Origin: Pseudomonas fluorescens
Lineage (GTDB): Bacteria > Pseudomonadota > Gammaproteobacteria > Pseudomonadales > Pseudomonadaceae
Direction of reading: 5' to 3'
Assembly: GCF_005938625.1 (NCBI RefSeq)
Contig: NZ_VCNJ01000057.1
Location: forward strand, 42,660-106,659
Length of the DNA stretch: 64,000 bases
The position numbers and the translations under genes were made by a program. Below are positions 17,290-26,130 of this stretch, piece after piece (the first letter of the stretch is position 1; each line of letters starts with the position of its first letter). Under the pieces are notes generated by a model. That model saw only the letters and a list, made by a program, of their open reading frames with translations. It did not search any database and was not told the DNA's origin.

Positions 17290-17475
17290 TGTCAGCTCCA
17301 TCGACAAACCGGTTTCTGAAGAAATACGGCGAAACCACGACCGTCGAAAAAGCATAGTCGCCCGCCATGGAAATACTTGGTGGATTCGCCGATTGGCGCA
17401 AAGTCGAATGTGGCAGGGTGTTGCGATGTGGTATTTCAAGGCACGACATTCTGAAAACAGCCATGCGAGGCAGTC

Positions 17476-18459
17476 ATGTTCAACGCCATTGTGATCGACA
17501 AAGACGACAGCGGTTATCGCGCCAACCTGCAGCAAGTCAACGAGGAGCAGTTGCCCGAAGGCGATGTCACCGTCGCTGTTGCGTACAGCACGCTGAACTT
17601 CAAGGATGGTCTGGCGATTACCGGCAGCAGCCCGGTGGTGCGCAAGTTTCCGATGGTGCCGGGGATCGACCTGGCGGGCACCGTAGAAGCCAGTTCGCAC
17701 CCCGACTATAAGGTGGGTGATCAGGTGGTGCTCAATGGCTGGGGTGTCGGCGAAAATCACTGGGGTGGTCTGGCGCAGAAGGCGCGGCTCAATGGCGACT
17801 GGCTGATTCCATTGCCCGAAGCCTTTACGGCGGCGCAAGCCATGGCCATCGGTACGGCGGGCTATACGGCGATGCTGTGCATCCTGGCGCTCGAGCGTAA
17901 TGGCGTGACGCCGGACCAGGGCGAAGTGCTGGTGACGGGCGCCAATGGCGGCGTCGGCAGTTTCGCCATCGCGCTGCTGAGCAAACTTGGCTACAGCGTC
18001 GTCGCCTCCACTGGCCGCGTCTCTGAGCACGAGTATCTTCAGCAATTGGGCGCCGGCGAAATCATCGACCGGGCAACGTTGTCAGCGCCCGGCAAACCGT
18101 TGGCAAAAGAGCGCTGGGCCGCGGTGATCGATTCGGTCGGTAGTCATACTTTGGCCAATGCCTGCGCCAGCACTCGCTCTGAAGGCACGGTCGCGGCATG
18201 TGGTCTGGCGCAAGGTATGGATTTCCCGGCTTCGGTTGCCCCATTCATTCTGCGCGGCGTGACCCTTGCCGGCATCAACAGCGTGACCCAGCCAAAGGCT
18301 CGCCGTCTGGAGGCGTGGGATCGTTTGGCCAGGGATCTGGATTTCTCGTTGCTGGCATTGATCAGCCATGAAATCGGTCTGAGCGAGGCCATTGATGCGG
18401 CGCCGAAGTTACTCGCCGGACAGCTTCGCGGGCGGGTTGTGGTGGACGTCAATCGCTGA
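17476..18459 (+). CDS. YhdH/AcuI-family zinc-free alcohol dehydrogenase (acrylyl-CoA reductase type)
   Basis: A 327-residue NADPH-dependent medium-chain reductase of the YhdH/AcuI family. Visible: YSTLNFKDGLAITG near the N-terminus, PGIDLAGTV, the nucleotide-binding VTGANGGVGSFAIALLSKLGY, and VAACGLAQGMDFPASVAPFILRGVTL. It lacks the catalytic zinc ligands of true alcohol dehydrogenases, as expected for the family. The AcuI role in 3-hydroxypropionate or acrylate metabolism is a family property, not demonstrated here. Divergent from the Gly/Trp-rich gene, sharing a 186-base promoter region. Confidence 0.92.
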   Translation: MFNAIVIDKDDSGYRANLQQVNEEQLPEGDVTVAVAYSTLNFKDGLAITGSSPVVRKFPMVPGIDLAGTVEASSHPDYKVGDQVVLNGWGVGENHWGGLAQKARLNGDWLIPLPEAFTAAQAMAIGTAGYTAMLCILALERNGVTPDQGEVLVTGANGGVGSFAIALLSKLGYSVVASTGRVSEHEYLQQLGAGEIIDRATLSAPGKPLAKERWAAVIDSVGSHTLANACASTRSEGTVAACGLAQGMDFPASVAPFILRGVTLAGINSVTQPKARRLEAWDRLARDLDFSLLALISHEIGLSEAIDAAPKLLAGQLRGRVVVDVNR

Positions 18460-18486
18460 CAGCTGCCGACGAGGCGGGACGTCCGC

Positions 18487-19554
18487 TCAGGACGTCGTCT
18501 CGCGCTCCAGCAACTGACGCTTGCGCTCGACGCCCCAGCGATAGCCCGAAAGATTGCCATCGCTGCGCACCACGCGGTGGCAGGGGATCGCCACCGCCAA
18601 ACGGTTGGCCCCGCACGCCTGTGCCACCGCACGCATGGATGTCGGTGCGCCAATGCGCTGGGCAATCTCGGCGTAGCTGGCTGTATGACCCGCCGGGATT
18701 TCCCGCAGCGCCTGCCACACGCGTTCCTGAAACGCCGTGCCACGAACGTCCAGCGGCAGGTCCAGGCCAAGCGCCGGCGCTTCGATAAATCCGACGACTT
18801 TCGCGATCAATTGCTCGAAGCCGGTGTCGGCGCCGATCAGGTTGGCTTTGCGAAACTGATCCTGCAGATCGCACACCAGTTGATGCGGATCGTCACCCAA
18901 CAGAATCGCGCACACGCCACGCTCGCTTTGCGCCACCAGAATCGCTCCGAGCGAACATTGGCCCACGGCGAACCGGATGTCGTTGTTCTTTCCGGCAGCG
19001 CGATAGTCCCCAGGTTTCATACCCAGCAAATGATCCGCTGACTCATAGAAACGGCTGTTGGAATTGAAGCCGGCGTCGTACAGCGCATCCGTCACCGAAC
19101 CGCCGTCTGCCAGGCGCTCACGGACTTTGCGCGAGCGATGGGCTGTCGCGTAGCCCTTGGGCGTCAAACCCGTCGCGGCTTTGAACACGCGATGGAAGTG
19201 AAACGGACTCAGTCCGGCGGTTTGCGCCAGTTCATTCAGTGCCGGCAAGCTCTCGGCCGATTCGATGTGGCGGCAGGCAATGGCGACGGTTGCGGCATGC
19301 TGCGCGGCGACATCACTCTGATCCTTGGTGGCTCGTTTGCTCGGCCGATAGCCGGCAGCCTCGGCCTGTTCAGCGGTATCGAAAAACTCGACGTTCTGCG
19401 GTTTCGGCAAGCGTGAGAGGCTGCTTGGGCGACAGTAGATGCCAGTAGTTTTCACCGCGTAGACAAATTGCCCGTCCGCCCGAGAGTCTCGGGCGATCAC
19501 AGCGGCCCAGCGTGGATCGTTTTCAATCGTGAAGGTGGACGAAAGCGTTTTCAT
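18487..19554 (-). CDS. ada: Ada: methyltransferase/regulator with degenerate N-terminal zinc site
   Basis: A 355-residue protein with the three-part Ada layout: N-terminal Ada domain (VYAVKTTGIYCRPSS), an AraC-type helix-turn-helix (LAQTAGLSPFHFHRVFKAAT), and the C-terminal O6-methylguanine methyltransferase with the active-site IPCHRVVR and RAVAQACGANRLA. In E. coli Ada the N-terminal zinc is held by four Cys. Here Cys41 (the methyl acceptor position) is kept, but the other three positions are Ser45, Ser72 and Ala75 (CRPSS, RPSKRA). Sensing of methylphosphotriesters may thus be lost or altered, while the C-terminal repair activity should remain. Followed, in the direction of transcription, by no gene on its strand; alkB and a 2OG oxygenase lie upstream. 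Confidence 0.92.
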   Translation of the reverse strand: MKTLSSTFTIENDPRWAAVIARDSRADGQFVYAVKTTGIYCRPSSLSRLPKPQNVEFFDTAEQAEAAGYRPSKRATKDQSDVAAQHAATVAIACRHIESAESLPALNELAQTAGLSPFHFHRVFKAATGLTPKGYATAHRSRKVRERLADGGSVTDALYDAGFNSNSRFYESADHLLGMKPGDYRAAGKNNDIRFAVGQCSLGAILVAQSERGVCAILLGDDPHQLVCDLQDQFRKANLIGADTGFEQLIAKVVGFIEAPALGLDLPLDVRGTAFQERVWQALREIPAGHTASYAEIAQRIGAPTSMRAVAQACGANRLAVAIPCHRVVRSDGNLSGYRWGVERKRQLLERETTS

Positions 19555-19641
19555 GAGGGGGTATCCGTTGACCTGTTTGATTCAGGTTAACCAGCGTCGC
19601 AAGGCACAACACTCCGGGCCTTGCGGTCAAACTTTTGCGGG

Positions 19642-20307
19642 TTATCCGGCCACGCGAAAGGTCAGATTGATCCGCTGTTCACCCAGACGTGGATGCCGAC
19701 CCTGCTTGATCGGCAACACACCGTGATAACGCAAGCGATCAACGCCGCCCCAGACCACCATGTCGCCATGCAGCAAGGCAATGCGCTGGCTCTTGTCGCT
19801 GCGATTGAAACCACCGAAGAGGAACATCGCCGGCAACCCGAGTGACAACGAAACGATCGGTGCGCTGTAGGCCTTTTCGTCTTTGTCCTGATGCAATGAC
19901 ATCTTGGCGCCGGGGACATAGCGGTTGATCAGGCAGGAATCGGCGTTGAAGTCAGCAAATCCGGTCTGTGCCGCTGCCGAGTGCGCCAGCTCCGAGAATA
20001 CTTCCGGCATCGCTGGCCATGGCAAATCACTGAGCGGATCGACGCCTGAATAACGGTAACCATGGCGATCAGTGATCCAGCCCAATGGCCCGCAACTGCT
20101 GGTGCCTACTGACATGCTGAATCCGCCCGGCGTGACCATGTGGCGCAATGGCGCCGCGGCAAGAATTGCATCCAGTGCCGGCAGGATCTGCTCGATCAGC
20201 GGCAGGGCGAAACCATGCAGCACCCACGATTGTTCGCCAATCTGCTCGGTGCGAGGGCGTTGTTCGGGTTCATGATCGGCGAACAGATCGAAAGTATTCG
20301 GTTGCAT
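19642..20307 (-). CDS. alkB: AlkB-type 2-oxoglutarate/Fe(II) dioxygenase (alkylation repair)
   Basis: A 221-residue AlkB-family enzyme that removes methyl groups from 1-methyladenine and 3-methylcytosine by oxidation. The iron ligands are LHQDKDE (His and Asp) and the later His in RLRYHGV; the 2-oxoglutarate-binding Arg is in INLTFRVAG at the C-terminus. NRYVPGAKMSLHQD is a family hallmark. It starts 5 bases after another 2OG oxygenase gene and lies 87 bases before ada, so the three probably form an alkylation-response cluster. Confidence 0.94.
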   Translation of the reverse strand: MQPNTFDLFADHEPEQRPRTEQIGEQSWVLHGFALPLIEQILPALDAILAAAPLRHMVTPGGFSMSVGTSSCGPLGWITDRHGYRYSGVDPLSDLPWPAMPEVFSELAHSAAAQTGFADFNADSCLINRYVPGAKMSLHQDKDEKAYSAPIVSLSLGLPAMFLFGGFNRSDKSQRIALLHGDMVVWGGVDRLRYHGVLPIKQGRHPRLGEQRINLTFRVAG

Positions 20308-20312
20308 GGTGG

Positions 20313-21023
20313 TCAGGTGGCGTCGTGAAAGATGATGCCTAGGGTATGCCTTTTTCCACTGTGCAGGCGACTGACGCCGTGGCGCATCGTCACCCGATAA
20401 TCACCGCGCACGCCTTTGGCCGGGCGCTGGTTGACGGCAAAGATCACCGCGTCACCTTTCGTAAGGTCCAGCACGTGCGGTCGGGATTGCATGCGCGGGC
20501 GCTGCTCGGTGAGCACGAATTCTCCTCCAGTAAAGTCTTGCCCGGGTTCTGACAGAAGAATCGCCACTTGCAGCGGGAAAACCGATTCGCCGTACAAATC
20601 CTGATGCAGGCAGTTGTAGTCCTGCGAGCCATATTGCAACAAGAGAGGGGTAGGGCGTATCTGGCCGACAGCATGGCAGCGCTGAAGAAATTCGGCGTGG
20701 CTCGCCGGAAAGCGCTCGGGCAGGTTCATGCGTTCGTACCAGCGATTGGCCAAAGACACCAGGCGCGGATACAACGCGCAGCGCAGGCGTTCGACCGGTG
20801 TCGGCAGGGGATAACGAAAGTATTTGTACTCGCCGCGACCGAAACCGTGGCGGGCCATGATGACCTGCGAGCGAAACGGTTCGGTCTGCGGATACAGCCC
20901 ACTCAATTGATCACAGGTTTCGGCCTGCAGCAGCGAACGGATGATCGCGCAGCCGTGCTGATCCAGTTGCTGCTCAAGGCTTGCCCAGTCGAGCGAATCC
21001 AGCCGGGAGGGTGACATCGACAT
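20313..21023 (-). CDS. 2-oxoglutarate/Fe(II)-dependent oxygenase
   Basis: A 236-residue oxygenase of the prolyl-hydroxylase-like type. The iron site is CLHQDLYGE (His-x-Asp) with distal His in MRHGVSRLHSG; the region FTGGEFVLTEQRPRMQSR and KGDAVIFAVNQRPAKG is typical of the double-stranded beta helix. ATG 21023 is chosen because AAGGAG lies five bases before it. It sits first in an apparent operon with alkB and then ada, which suggests a role in alkylation damage. Its substrate is not known to me. Confidence 0.88.
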   Translation of the reverse strand: MSMSPSRLDSLDWASLEQQLDQHGCAIIRSLLQAETCDQLSGLYPQTEPFRSQVIMARHGFGRGEYKYFRYPLPTPVERLRCALYPRLVSLANRWYERMNLPERFPASHAEFLQRCHAVGQIRPTPLLLQYGSQDYNCLHQDLYGESVFPLQVAILLSEPGQDFTGGEFVLTEQRPRMQSRPHVLDLTKGDAVIFAVNQRPAKGVRGDYRVTMRHGVSRLHSGKRHTLGIIFHDAT

Positions 21024-21116
21024 GCGGACTCCTTGACTCATGGTCGAAGAAAGTCAGTCTAGGCAGGGCCTCGCGGCAGAACACTCCGCCGCTTGCGGTC
21101 GAATTCCTGTCGATGC

Positions 21117-21293
21117 TTACAGCGCTTTGCTGACGGCGATGTCGCTGATCACGTCTTCAGATGAGCCGTGAAGCGCATCCAGAGCAGCCTTGGCTTCTTC
21201 TTCAGTGCCGTTTACCAGTTGCGCGAACTCGAAGCGGCGTTCACCGTTGAGTTTGTACTTGATGACGTATTTGGTCGTTTGGGCCACGGTCAT
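21117..21293 (-). CDS. small conserved-looking unknown protein
   Basis: A 58-residue acidic protein (MTVAQTTKYVIKYKLNGERR... DIAVSKAL) with AAGGA before the ATG. The pattern VIKYKLNGERRFEFAQLVNGTEEEAKAALDAL suggests a small alpha-beta fold. No signal peptide. It is followed upstream by the DUF1883-like gene 28 bases away, in the same direction. Function unknown. Confidence 0.72.
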   Translation of the reverse strand: MTVAQTTKYVIKYKLNGERRFEFAQLVNGTEEEAKAALDALHGSSEDVISDIAVSKAL

Positions 21294-21321
21294 GCATTCC
21301 TTTCTGGTTGAGCGGCGTGTC

Positions 21322-21624
21322 TCAGCTGAGTTTGGTGCTGGAACGACGGATGATCTTGATCGAGTGGGTCAGGGTCGGCTTGCGCGTGACGCTGATCGGC
21401 CGACGGTTGACGGTGTCGATGGTGATGTTCCAGAAACCGGTGCTCGGCGCGGTGATACGGGCCGGAAAAGTGTCGAAGGCGCCGCCGTGATAGGTGTGAC
21501 GGCCGCCGTTCTTGAAGCTGCGGAAGTTGGCGTCGTTCATCAAACGGATGTTGCACATTTGCGAGCATTGAATGACGACGATGTCGTCTTCGTTGAGGTG
21601 TTCGCGCTGGTGAATGAATTTCAT
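21322..21624 (-). CDS. DUF1883-type protein
   Basis: A 100-residue protein starting MKFIHQREHLNEDDIVVIQC at 21624, with CTGGAGGCGCCC just upstream. The run RSFKNGGRHTYHGGAFDTFP and STGFWNITIDTVNRRPISVT matches what I remember of DUF1883 proteins. It is probably a small all-beta cytoplasmic protein. Function unknown. Likely co-transcribed with the 58-residue gene that follows. Confidence 0.8.
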   Translation of the reverse strand: MKFIHQREHLNEDDIVVIQCSQMCNIRLMNDANFRSFKNGGRHTYHGGAFDTFPARITAPSTGFWNITIDTVNRRPISVTRKPTLTHSIKIIRRSSTKLS

Positions 21625-21834
21625 GGGCGCCTCCAGAAGGGCTTTTTCTACAAAATCAAAACGATAGCTTGTAATTGCGCGCAGTTTATCAGCCCGCACG
21701 GGTTATTATCTGGCCGTCGGGCGTTGGTTTGACAAATTTGAACAGATATTCGCAATCGGATGCGGGTTAAATGCAGAAGGCCCCGGAGAAAAACGGCATT
21801 TGTGCTGTCGGACGGTCTTTAACGGAGGTTTTGT

Positions 21835-22191
21835 ATGAAGTGGGGTGTGGTGTGTCTGCCGTTGGTTTTGGCTGTGGGTGGTTGTGCGAGTGTTTCGGAA
21901 ATCAATGAAACGCTGCCGACCGTGAGCGTAATCTCCGGCAAGAAACCCCATGAATATGCCCAATGCCTGGCCGAGAAGCTGGCGGACAGCCGCGGTGCGC
22001 TGCAAATGCAGCCGCACAAGGACGGGGTTCGGGTCATCGTCCCGGGTAAATTTTCCACCGGCGCGGCAGCGGTATTTGATATCGAAGATCGCTCCGGCGG
22101 CAGCAGCATCAAGTTGCATGAGCGCATGTCGAATGTGCCAGTGCGTCCGCGTGATGTGCGAAACGCTGCCAATGCGTGTATTTCCGGCTGA
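21835..22191 (+). CDS. small lipoprotein
   Basis: A 118-residue protein with a lipoprotein signal: MKWGVVCLPLVLAVGGCASV, lipobox VGGC with Cys17. A GGAGG ribosome site is seven bases upstream. The mature part has no recognisable domain. It should be anchored in the envelope; +2 Ala and +3 Ser are compatible with outer-membrane sorting. Function unknown. Confidence 0.85.
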   Translation: MKWGVVCLPLVLAVGGCASVSEINETLPTVSVISGKKPHEYAQCLAEKLADSRGALQMQPHKDGVRVIVPGKFSTGAAAVFDIEDRSGGSSIKLHERMSNVPVRPRDVRNAANACISG

Positions 22192-22262
22192 TAGACTGAC
22201 AGTCATCAGCACCGATGCCGTCGCAGTCATGCTGTGACGGCATTTTCATTTCTGGAGTTGCG

Positions 22263-22493
22263 ATGAAGCGAGAGCAAGTACGGGAGCGCCACGTAGAGGG
22301 CCTGATCTCTGCCACCCATGTCATCCAGAACCCGGCGAATCCGGGGGAGTGGATCGTGTTTTTCAAGAAGAGCGCCGGCCGCAGTTACTTTCTGGTGGAC
22401 GATAACGACGAAGTCGAATCCTTCAATCGTCTCGACGATCTGATCGAAGTCGTGCGCGGACTCGGAATCAAATTCGCCGAAATTCATATGTAA
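22263..22493 (+). CDS. small unknown cytoplasmic protein
   Basis: A 76-residue protein (MKREQVRERHVEGLISATHV) with CTGGAG before the ATG; the frame's earlier ATG at 22215 has no ribosome site. GEWIVFFKKSAGRSYFLVDDNDEV looks like a small beta sheet followed by a helix. Ends three bases before the convergent lipoprotein gene. Function unknown. Confidence 0.75.
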   Translation: MKREQVRERHVEGLISATHVIQNPANPGEWIVFFKKSAGRSYFLVDDNDEVESFNRLDDLIEVVRGLGIKFAEIHM

Positions 22494-22496
22494 GGT

Positions 22497-22790
22497 CTAT
22501 TTGCAGACCACAACAACGCTGCGGTTTTTGTAGTTGCCGACATCGACGCCCAGGGTTTTGTCGCTTTCCTTCGGCTGTGGCGTGCCGTCAGTGCCAACGA
22601 TGCGATAACCAGTACCTGCGCAAGACGCATCGGCCTTTTCATAGCAGGTCGCCCAGGAATTGGCTTCGCCGGAGCAATCGATCGACAGCCCTTGCTCGCC
22701 GTTGTTCAGGTACGTGGGTTGAGAGGTGGCACAGCCAACCAATGCCAATAGCGCAATCAGTGGCAGGAATTTTTTCAGGGTCATGTTCAT
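22497..22790 (-). CDS. small lipoprotein
   Basis: A 97-residue protein with lipoprotein signal MNMTLKKFLPLIALLALVGCATS (lipobox LVGC). The mature part has four further Cys (IDCSGEANSWATCYEKADASC and VVVVCK), suggesting disulfides in the periplasm. It could start two codons later at the second Met. Convergent with the preceding gene. Function unknown. Confidence 0.85.
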   Translation of the reverse strand: MNMTLKKFLPLIALLALVGCATSQPTYLNNGEQGLSIDCSGEANSWATCYEKADASCAGTGYRIVGTDGTPQPKESDKTLGVDVGNYKNRSVVVVCK

Positions 22791-22874
22791 GGTCTTCAGC
22801 GAAGGGGACTAGACGCTCTGACAGCGCCGGTGTGAAAAGGTTATAGCGTTTGGCCACTTGTTTGTACGTGGGCA

Positions 22875-22901
22875 CAAAAAAGCCCTGCTCAAGGCAGGGC
22901 T
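22875..22901 (-). terminator. intrinsic terminator
   Basis: Stem AGCCCTGC / GCAGGGCT (22881-22888 and 22894-22901) with a T-run on the minus strand opposite A22875-22880. It follows the 61-residue minus-strand gene ending at 22920. Confidence 0.85.
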
Positions 22902-22919
22902 GGGGCATATCGCAGCAGA

Positions 22920-23105
22920 TCAGTCCTGATCTTTGCCACGGCGCTTGGCTGATGCCGGAGTGTCCGTGAATACGGAAGCAACATCGGTCGCCATTTGCTC
23001 GCTGTCGAAAGGCCCGGCGATGTGCTCGCCATTGGTGGTGGTCAGCGTCCACTTGCCGTCTTTCTTGTCGATCACATACCCGTTGATGATTTTTACCGCG
23101 GCCAT
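22920..23105 (-). CDS. small unknown protein
   Basis: A 61-residue protein (MAAVKIINGYVIDKKDGKWTLTT). KDGKWTLTTTNGEHIAGPFDSEQMA looks like a short beta hairpin plus helix; the C-terminus is basic (AKRRGKDQD). It is bounded by its own intrinsic terminator. No family recognised. Confidence 0.7.
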   Translation of the reverse strand: MAAVKIINGYVIDKKDGKWTLTTTNGEHIAGPFDSEQMATDVASVFTDTPASAKRRGKDQD

Positions 23106-23363
23106 CTATCTGTCTCGTTCGCTGGTTCAAAGGCGCCATGATACCGCCAAATGCTGGCATTGGGGGGCGATGAGCGTATGGTAATCCGGATTGTCGACAG
23201 CTTTGAGCTACGCTGATCTGGCCGCGCCCGGATGTCGATGGAACTATCGGCGAGAATATTTCTCTATGTTGGCATCGGTTAGCCAGCGCGGGGCATTGTA
23301 AGGTGCACGCCGCCTGATTAGACTGCGCCGAAACTCGTACACACAGCCCTTTCAAGGACTTAT

Positions 23364-24203
23364 ATGATCAAGAAATGCTTGTTCCCAGCAGCCGGTTACG
23401 GCACTCGCTTCCTGCCAGCGACTAAAGCCATGCCTAAAGAAATGCTGCCGGTGGTAAACAAGCCACTGATCCAGTACGGCGTTGAAGAAGCTCTGGATGC
23501 CGGCCTGACGGAAATTTCCATCGTGACCGGTCGTGGCAAGCGTGCTCTGGAAGACCACTTCGACATCAGCTACGAGCTGGAAAACCAAATCAAAGGCACC
23601 GACAAAGAGAAATACCTGGTCGGCATCCGCAAACTGCTCGACGAGTGCTCGTTCTCCTACACCCGTCAGACCGAAATGAAAGGTCTGGGCCATGCGATCC
23701 TGACTGGTCGCCCGCTGATCGGTGACGAACCGTTCGCCGTGGTCCTGGCGGACGACCTGTGCGTCAACCTCGAAGGCGACGGCGTACTGACCCAGATGGT
23801 CAAGCTGTACAAGCAGTTCCGCTGCTCGATCATCGCCATCCAGGAAGTCGATCCGCAGGAAACCAGCAAGTACGGCGTGATCGCCGGCGAGATGATCCGC
23901 GACGACATCTACCGCGTGCACAGCATGGTCGAGAAGCCAAAGCCGGAAGATGCGCCGTCGAACCTGGCAATCATCGGTCGTTACATCCTGACCCCGGACA
24001 TCTTCGACCTGATCGAACAGACCGAACCAGGCAAGGGCGGCGAAATCCAGATCACCGACGCCCTGATGAAACAAGCCCAGAACGGCTGCGTCATGGCCTA
24101 CAAGTTCAAAGGCAAGCGTTTCGACTGCGGTGGTGCTGAAGGCTACATCGAAGCAACCAACTTCTGCTTCGAGAACTTCTACAAGACTGGCAAGGCTTAC
24201 TAA
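23364..24203 (+). CDS. galU: UTP-glucose-1-phosphate uridylyltransferase
   Basis: A 279-residue nucleotidyltransferase that makes UDP-glucose for lipopolysaccharide and exopolysaccharide. FPAAGYGTRFLPATKAMPKEMLPVVNKPLIQY is the intact N-terminal nucleotide-binding signature (residues 7-38). VVLADDLCVN and VHSMVEKPKPEDAPSNLAIIGRYIL follow, as in bacterial GalU. Stand-alone gene, ended by a strong bidirectional terminator. Confidence 0.97.
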   Translation: MIKKCLFPAAGYGTRFLPATKAMPKEMLPVVNKPLIQYGVEEALDAGLTEISIVTGRGKRALEDHFDISYELENQIKGTDKEKYLVGIRKLLDECSFSYTRQTEMKGLGHAILTGRPLIGDEPFAVVLADDLCVNLEGDGVLTQMVKLYKQFRCSIIAIQEVDPQETSKYGVIAGEMIRDDIYRVHSMVEKPKPEDAPSNLAIIGRYILTPDIFDLIEQTEPGKGGEIQITDALMKQAQNGCVMAYKFKGKRFDCGGAEGYIEATNFCFENFYKTGKAY

Positions 24204-24254
24204 GAGCGCTTGATTGGTCAGTAGCGACTTTGCACTGCGTCATTCGTGTAGGTC

Positions 24255-24290
24255 AAAAAAACGCCCCGACTGGTTCTGGGCGTTTTTTTT
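24255..24290. terminator. bidirectional intrinsic terminator after galU
   Basis: ACGCCC (24261-24266) and GGGCGT (24278-24283) with A-run before and T-run after, so it can act in both directions. The 200 bases between it and the MFS gene hold an imperfect hairpin near 24290-24320 and no gene. Confidence 0.85.
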
Positions 24291-24495
24291 TCGCTGGAAA
24301 AAGTTCGCTTCCAAGCGAAAAGGGTCGAAAGTCGAAGGAAATTTCCGAGTTGTAATATGAAACAAATGAGTAATTGTCAGCGCGTTTGATCGCTGTTGAA
24401 CTCGTCAATCCTCGCCACGGATGTGCGCAGGTAAAACTTTCGCGACTGTCTGAACACGTCAGCGGAATCAAGATTGCAGCATAAGGAATTTGTCG

Positions 24496-26025
24496 GTGCC
24501 GCTTACTCATCAGGTTACACATACCAAAGCAAAATCTACGCGCTGGTTCGGCCTCGGCGTGTTGATGTTGCCAGTGCTACTGGTAACCGTTGATAACACC
24601 GTACTGGGTTTCGCATTACCCAAAATCGCCGAAGCTTTGCGCCCAAGTGCCAGTCAACAACTGTGGATGATCGACGCCTACTCGTTGGTGCTCGCCGGAC
24701 TGCTGGTGTCCATGGGAAGTCTGGGAGATCGGGTCGGGCACCGCAAGTTGCTGCTTATCGGCTCGCTCGGATTTGCTGTGGTATCGGTGCTGACCGCCTA
24801 TTCCGAGACGGCCTTGCAGTTGATTATCGGGCGTGCCTGCATGGGGATTTTCGGGGCGATGCTGATGCCTTCCACATTGGCATTGATACGTTCGGTGTTT
24901 GAGGATCGAGAGGAGCGCAGGCTGGCTGTCGCGATCTGGGCCACGACATTGACCGTCGGTTCGGCTCTGGGGCCTTTGGTGGGCGGAGTGTTGCTGCAGT
25001 TCTTTGATTGGGGCGCGATTTTTCTGTTGGCGGTACCCGTTCTGATTCCGCTGTTGGTGTTGGGTCCGCTATTGCTTCCTGAGTCGGAGCGTGATGCATC
25101 TGGGCCGTTGGATCTGATCAGCATTCTTCAGTCGATGGCCGCCTTGGGTGGCATCGTTTACGGCATCAAGCATGCCGCCAGTGAAGGTGTTGACGGGGTC
25201 GTGCTGGGGGGCTTTCTGGTCGGCGTATTGGCAGGCTGGATGTTTGTCCGGCGCCAGTTACGTCTTCCTGTGCCGCTGATGGATATGACTCTGTTCCGCA
25301 ACGGGACTTTCAGCGGGTCTGTTCTGATCAATTTGATGAGTCTTGCGTTCCTCGTCGGTTTTGTTTTCTTCACCACTCAGTTTTTGCAGATTGTCCTGCA
25401 GATGTCGCCTTTGAGTGCGAGCCTGGCGTTGGTTCCGGGCCAAATCATGGCGATTGTGGTTGGAATGGCGGTGGTGCCGGTCGCGCAGCGTATGCCTGTG
25501 CATATGCTGATACCGGTCCTGATGGCCTTCGCTGGTGCGGCGTTTTTGCTGGTGGCCAGCATCGGCAGCAGTCTCGCGGTGTTGGTAGCGGCGTTTGCAT
25601 TGTTGAATGTCGGAGTGGGCGCTATTGCGACGGTGTCCAATGACGTGATTTTGTCGGCCGCGCCTCCGGCAAAGGCAGGTGCAGCTTCCGCCATCAGTGA
25701 AACGGCCTATGAAGTGGGCGTGGTGTTGGGGACGACTCTGCTCGGCGGCCTGGTCACGGCCTACTATCGTACTGGCCTGCAGCTTCCAGCGTTTTTGAGT
25801 GATATTCAGGCGACGCTGGCAAGTGAAACGCTGTCGGGCGCTCATCATGTGGCGGCCGGTTTGGCGGGTAATCAGGCGCAACAATTAATGCAGCAGGCGG
25901 GAAGTGCATTTGAAGGCGGAATCGAATTGGTTTCTTGGGTCGCCTTCAGTCTGGCGCTTATGGCGATTCTGATTGCTTGGTGTACGTTGCGGTTGCCAAA
26001 AGTTGAATCGGCAGAATGTCATTGA
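24496..26025 (+). CDS. MFS transporter, DHA2 (14-helix) drug-efflux type
   Basis: A 509-residue inner-membrane proton antiporter of the SmvA/QacA-like DHA2 family. VTVDNTVLGFALPKIAEAL in helix 1 with the acidic Asp, motif A GSLGDRVGHRKLLLIG, RACMGIFGAMLMPSTLALI, and motif C-like LTVGSALGPLVGGVLL are visible; the hydrophobic pattern gives about 14 helices. I prefer GTG 24496, eight bases after AAGGA, over the TTG at 24490, which is too close. No regulator gene is adjacent. The substrate (quaternary compounds or dyes) is a family guess. Confidence 0.9.
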   Translation: MPLTHQVTHTKAKSTRWFGLGVLMLPVLLVTVDNTVLGFALPKIAEALRPSASQQLWMIDAYSLVLAGLLVSMGSLGDRVGHRKLLLIGSLGFAVVSVLTAYSETALQLIIGRACMGIFGAMLMPSTLALIRSVFEDREERRLAVAIWATTLTVGSALGPLVGGVLLQFFDWGAIFLLAVPVLIPLLVLGPLLLPESERDASGPLDLISILQSMAALGGIVYGIKHAASEGVDGVVLGGFLVGVLAGWMFVRRQLRLPVPLMDMTLFRNGTFSGSVLINLMSLAFLVGFVFFTTQFLQIVLQMSPLSASLALVPGQIMAIVVGMAVVPVAQRMPVHMLIPVLMAFAGAAFLLVASIGSSLAVLVAAFALLNVGVGAIATVSNDVILSAAPPAKAGAASAISETAYEVGVVLGTTLLGGLVTAYYRTGLQLPAFLSDIQATLASETLSGAHHVAAGLAGNQAQQLMQQAGSAFEGGIELVSWVAFSLALMAILIAWCTLRLPKVESAECH

Positions 26026-26130
26026 TCAAAAGCTGAAGGTAAAACTCCACGGTGTTGCTGATCTACATGCTGTAGAGACTTGCTCAATAACCGTCTGCAG
26101 GTATGCTGATCCCCTGCCGAGGAGATAGAA

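Noticed and set aside
17290..18045. Long N-terminal extension of the Gly/Trp-rich gene, open on the minus strand
   Set aside because: It is antisense to the clear YhdH/AcuI gene, and the signal peptide with ribosome site at 17289 marks the real start.
21190..21732. 180-codon plus-strand frame
   Set aside because: It is antisense to two small minus-strand genes (58 and 100 residues) that have good ribosome sites and protein-like composition.
24290..24330. Second hairpin or small RNA after galU
   Set aside because: The inverted repeat (TTCGCTGGA / TCCAAGCGAA) is imperfect with no promoter or T-run; too weak to call.
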